From Candidatus Aquidulcis frankliniae (GTDB taxonomy: Bacteria; Chloroflexota; Limnocylindria; Limnocylindrales; Limnocylindraceae): a stretch of DNA of 6,829 nt. Below, piece after piece: positions 5,724 through 6,829 of the stretch. The stretch's first letter is position 1. Each line of letters begins with the position of its first letter. The stretch covers positions 1 to 6,829 of the forward strand of contig RFPZ01000058.1 of NCBI GenBank assembly GCA_009925905.1, in the 5' to 3' direction. The notes under the pieces were generated by a model. The model did no database searches and was not told the DNA's origin. It was given only the letters and a program-made list of their open reading frames with translations. The translations under genes were made by a program, and so were the position numbers.

Positions 5724-6797
5724 ATGACGAACTCCCTTGCCATCCAGACTCGTTCGCTCACCAAGCACTACGGTCGCACCGGCGAGATCAAGGCGCTCTC
5801 TTCGATTGACCTTGAGATCAAGGAGGGCGAGCTCTTCGGCTTCCTCGGCCCAAACGGCGCCGGAAAGAGCACCACCATCCGCACCCTTCTTGGCTTCCTG
5901 CACCCAACCGCCGGCTCTGCCTCGGTGCTCGGGCTCGACGTCGTGAAAGACTCCGTCGAGATTCGTCGTCGTGTTGGCTATCTCCCCTCCGGCTTCGCCG
6001 TGTACGACTACATGAGTGGGCGCGAGTATCTCGACCACATGCGCGCGTTGAGCGGCCGACCATCACTGCTTCGCCATCGTGTGATGGAAGCGCTCGAGCT
6101 CTCCGAAGCAATCTTGAAGCGACCGGTGCGCGACTACAGCCGCGGCATGCGCCAGAAAATTGGCGTGGTGCAAGCACTAGAGACCGATCCTGAGCTGCTC
6201 ATACTTGATGAACCATCGGAAGGTCTTGATCCGCTGATGCAGCGATCGCTCCAAGAGTTGCTTCTGGAACGCGTTGCTGCGGGTCGCACCGTCTTCTTCA
6301 GCAGCCACCTCATTAGTGAGGTGGAGCGCATCTGTAATCGGGTTGCCATCGTTCGCGGCGGCAAGCTTGTTGCCCTTGAAACTGTTGAGAGCCTGGTGCG
6401 ATTCCAGCGCCGTCGCGTTGACGCGCTCGTCGCGCGCAAGCCAACGCGTCTTACCTCACTCGCTGGCGTCTTCGGCGTGAAGGTCGCGCAAGAAGGGAAG
6501 AACGGCTATCGCATTAGCTGTGAGGCAGAATCGGCGGCGGTGCCGAAGCTCATCGCGCGACTGCAAACCTCTGGACTGCGTGATCTTCTGATTGAGGCGG
6601 CCAGCCTCGAAGAGGCCTTCATGTCGTACTACGGCGATGCGCGGCACAGCTCCGGTGCTGTGCAGGTGTTCCCCGAGGTTGCTGAAGTGAAGAAGGTGAG
6701 GCCAAAGGCTGCGACGAAGCGGCCCGCCGCGAAGCGCGCGCCTGCCAAGCGTGTGCCGGCCAAGAAGAGTCCAGCAAAGAAGAGGAGCTCCCGATGA
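5724..6797 (+). CDS. ABC-2 exporter ATP-binding protein with histone-H1-like basic tail, 357 aa
   Basis: This is the cytoplasmic ATPase of an ABC-2 exporter, in the BcrA/CcmA-like group. It has Walker A GPNGAGKST (42-50), signature YSRGM (138-142), Walker B LLILDEP (158-164), D-loop EGLDP (166-170) and switch histidine H195 in FSSHLISEVE. The Q-loop glutamine position is serine (S89 in GYLPSGFAVY), and the signature departs from LSGGQ; both kinds of change recur in this subgroup. SLEEAFMSYYG (294-304) closes the regulatory domain. Residues 323-357 form a tail with 16 Lys/Arg in 35 residues, including four near-perfect A-K-(K/R)-x-P pentads (336-355), absent from ordinary relatives. The frame is open further upstream, but that stretch is antisense to hrcA and its operator; the ATG at 5724 begins the family homology. 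The stop overlaps the next start (ATGA). Confidence 0.92.
   Translation: MTNSLAIQTRSLTKHYGRTGEIKALSSIDLEIKEGELFGFLGPNGAGKSTTIRTLLGFLHPTAGSASVLGLDVVKDSVEIRRRVGYLPSGFAVYDYMSGREYLDHMRALSGRPSLLRHRVMEALELSEAILKRPVRDYSRGMRQKIGVVQALETDPELLILDEPSEGLDPLMQRSLQELLLERVAAGRTVFFSSHLISEVERICNRVAIVRGGKLVALETVESLVRFQRRRVDALVARKPTRLTSLAGVFGVKVAQEGKNGYRISCEAESAAVPKLIARLQTSGLRDLLIEAASLEEAFMSYYGDARHSSGAVQVFPEVAEVKKVRPKAATKRPAAKRAPAKRVPAKKSPAKKRSSR
6729..6788 (+). repeat. 15-bp imperfect tandem repeat coding A-K-(K/R)-x-P pentads
   Basis: Four consecutive 15-bp units encode AKRAP, AKRVP, AKKSP and AKKRS at the C-terminus of the plus-strand ATPase. The units have diverged at third positions, so the repeat is not a recent duplication and appears to be kept at protein level. 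Similar PAKK-type tails occur in histone H1 and some bacterial nucleoid proteins. Confidence 0.75.
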
Positions 6798-6829
6798 TTA
6801 GCTTGACCCTCTTCCGCCGCCTCATTCGC
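6794..6829 (+). CDS. Probable ABC-2 exporter permease (partial, first 12 codons)
   Basis: The ATG overlaps the ATPase stop codon (ATGA) and is preceded by GAGGAG at 6 nt. The translation MISLTLFRRLIR, with a short amphipathic basic N-terminus, resembles the beginning of ABC-2 permeases that accompany this type of ATPase. Only 36 nt are in the window, so the assignment rests mainly on position and coupling. Confidence 0.6.
   Translation, partial: MISLTLFRRLIR

Noticed and set aside
1..6829. CRISPR array, tRNA/rRNA, insertion sequence or attachment site
   Set aside because: I found no regularly spaced repeats, no cloverleaf or rRNA-like sequence, no transposase and no terminal inverted repeats. 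Coding sequence fills nearly the whole window and the largest gap is 158 bp.

Overview
The window reads as chromosomal DNA from a fairly GC-rich bacterium. It has an HrcA/CIRCE-controlled chaperone locus with an ABC exporter locus on each side. DnaK carries the roughly 20-25 residue N-terminal insert (about residues 75-110) that Firmicutes and Actinobacteria lack. Together with perfect CIRCE, HrcA control and paired NodI/DrrA-type exporters, this points to a non-Firmicute, non-actinobacterial lineage. Chloroflexota is my best guess, held with low confidence. There is no sign of phage, transposon, CRISPR, tRNA or rRNA.

The minus-strand block is read from right to left: hrcA (5608-4544), grpE (4385-3882), dnaK (3816-1921), an ABC-2 exporter ATPase (1911-967), a permease (970-125), and the first 42 codons of a second permease (128-1, cut by the window edge). 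A sigma-A-type promoter lies before hrcA and another before grpE, and an HrcA operator sits just downstream of each. The grpE operator is a perfect CIRCE (TTAGCACTC-N9-GAGTGCTAA). The hrcA operator is a CIRCE-like repeat whose 9-bp half-sites are 10 nt apart. No terminator is visible from hrcA to the left edge. The ABC ATPase starts 9 nt after the dnaK stop, and the last three genes overlap by 4 nt each, so the exporter is probably co-transcribed with the chaperones. dnaJ, the usual gene after dnaK, is absent from this position.

The plus-strand block diverges from hrcA. It holds a second, different ABC exporter ATPase (5724-6797) with a histone-H1-like lysine/alanine/proline tail, overlapping by 4 nt the start of its probable permease (6794 to the right edge). 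The 115-bp divergent region contains the hrcA promoter, the CIRCE-like operator and a possible leaderless start for the ATPase.

In use, HrcA (normally kept active by GroEL in the known paradigm) would repress its own promoter and grpE-dnaK, and stress would derepress the chaperones. The neighbouring exporter genes may be drawn into the same response. The individual families are well known. The unusual points are the chaperone-exporter linkage, the altered operator spacing, the atypical HrcA recognition helix and the basic tail on the plus-strand ATPase. I see no clearly new system.
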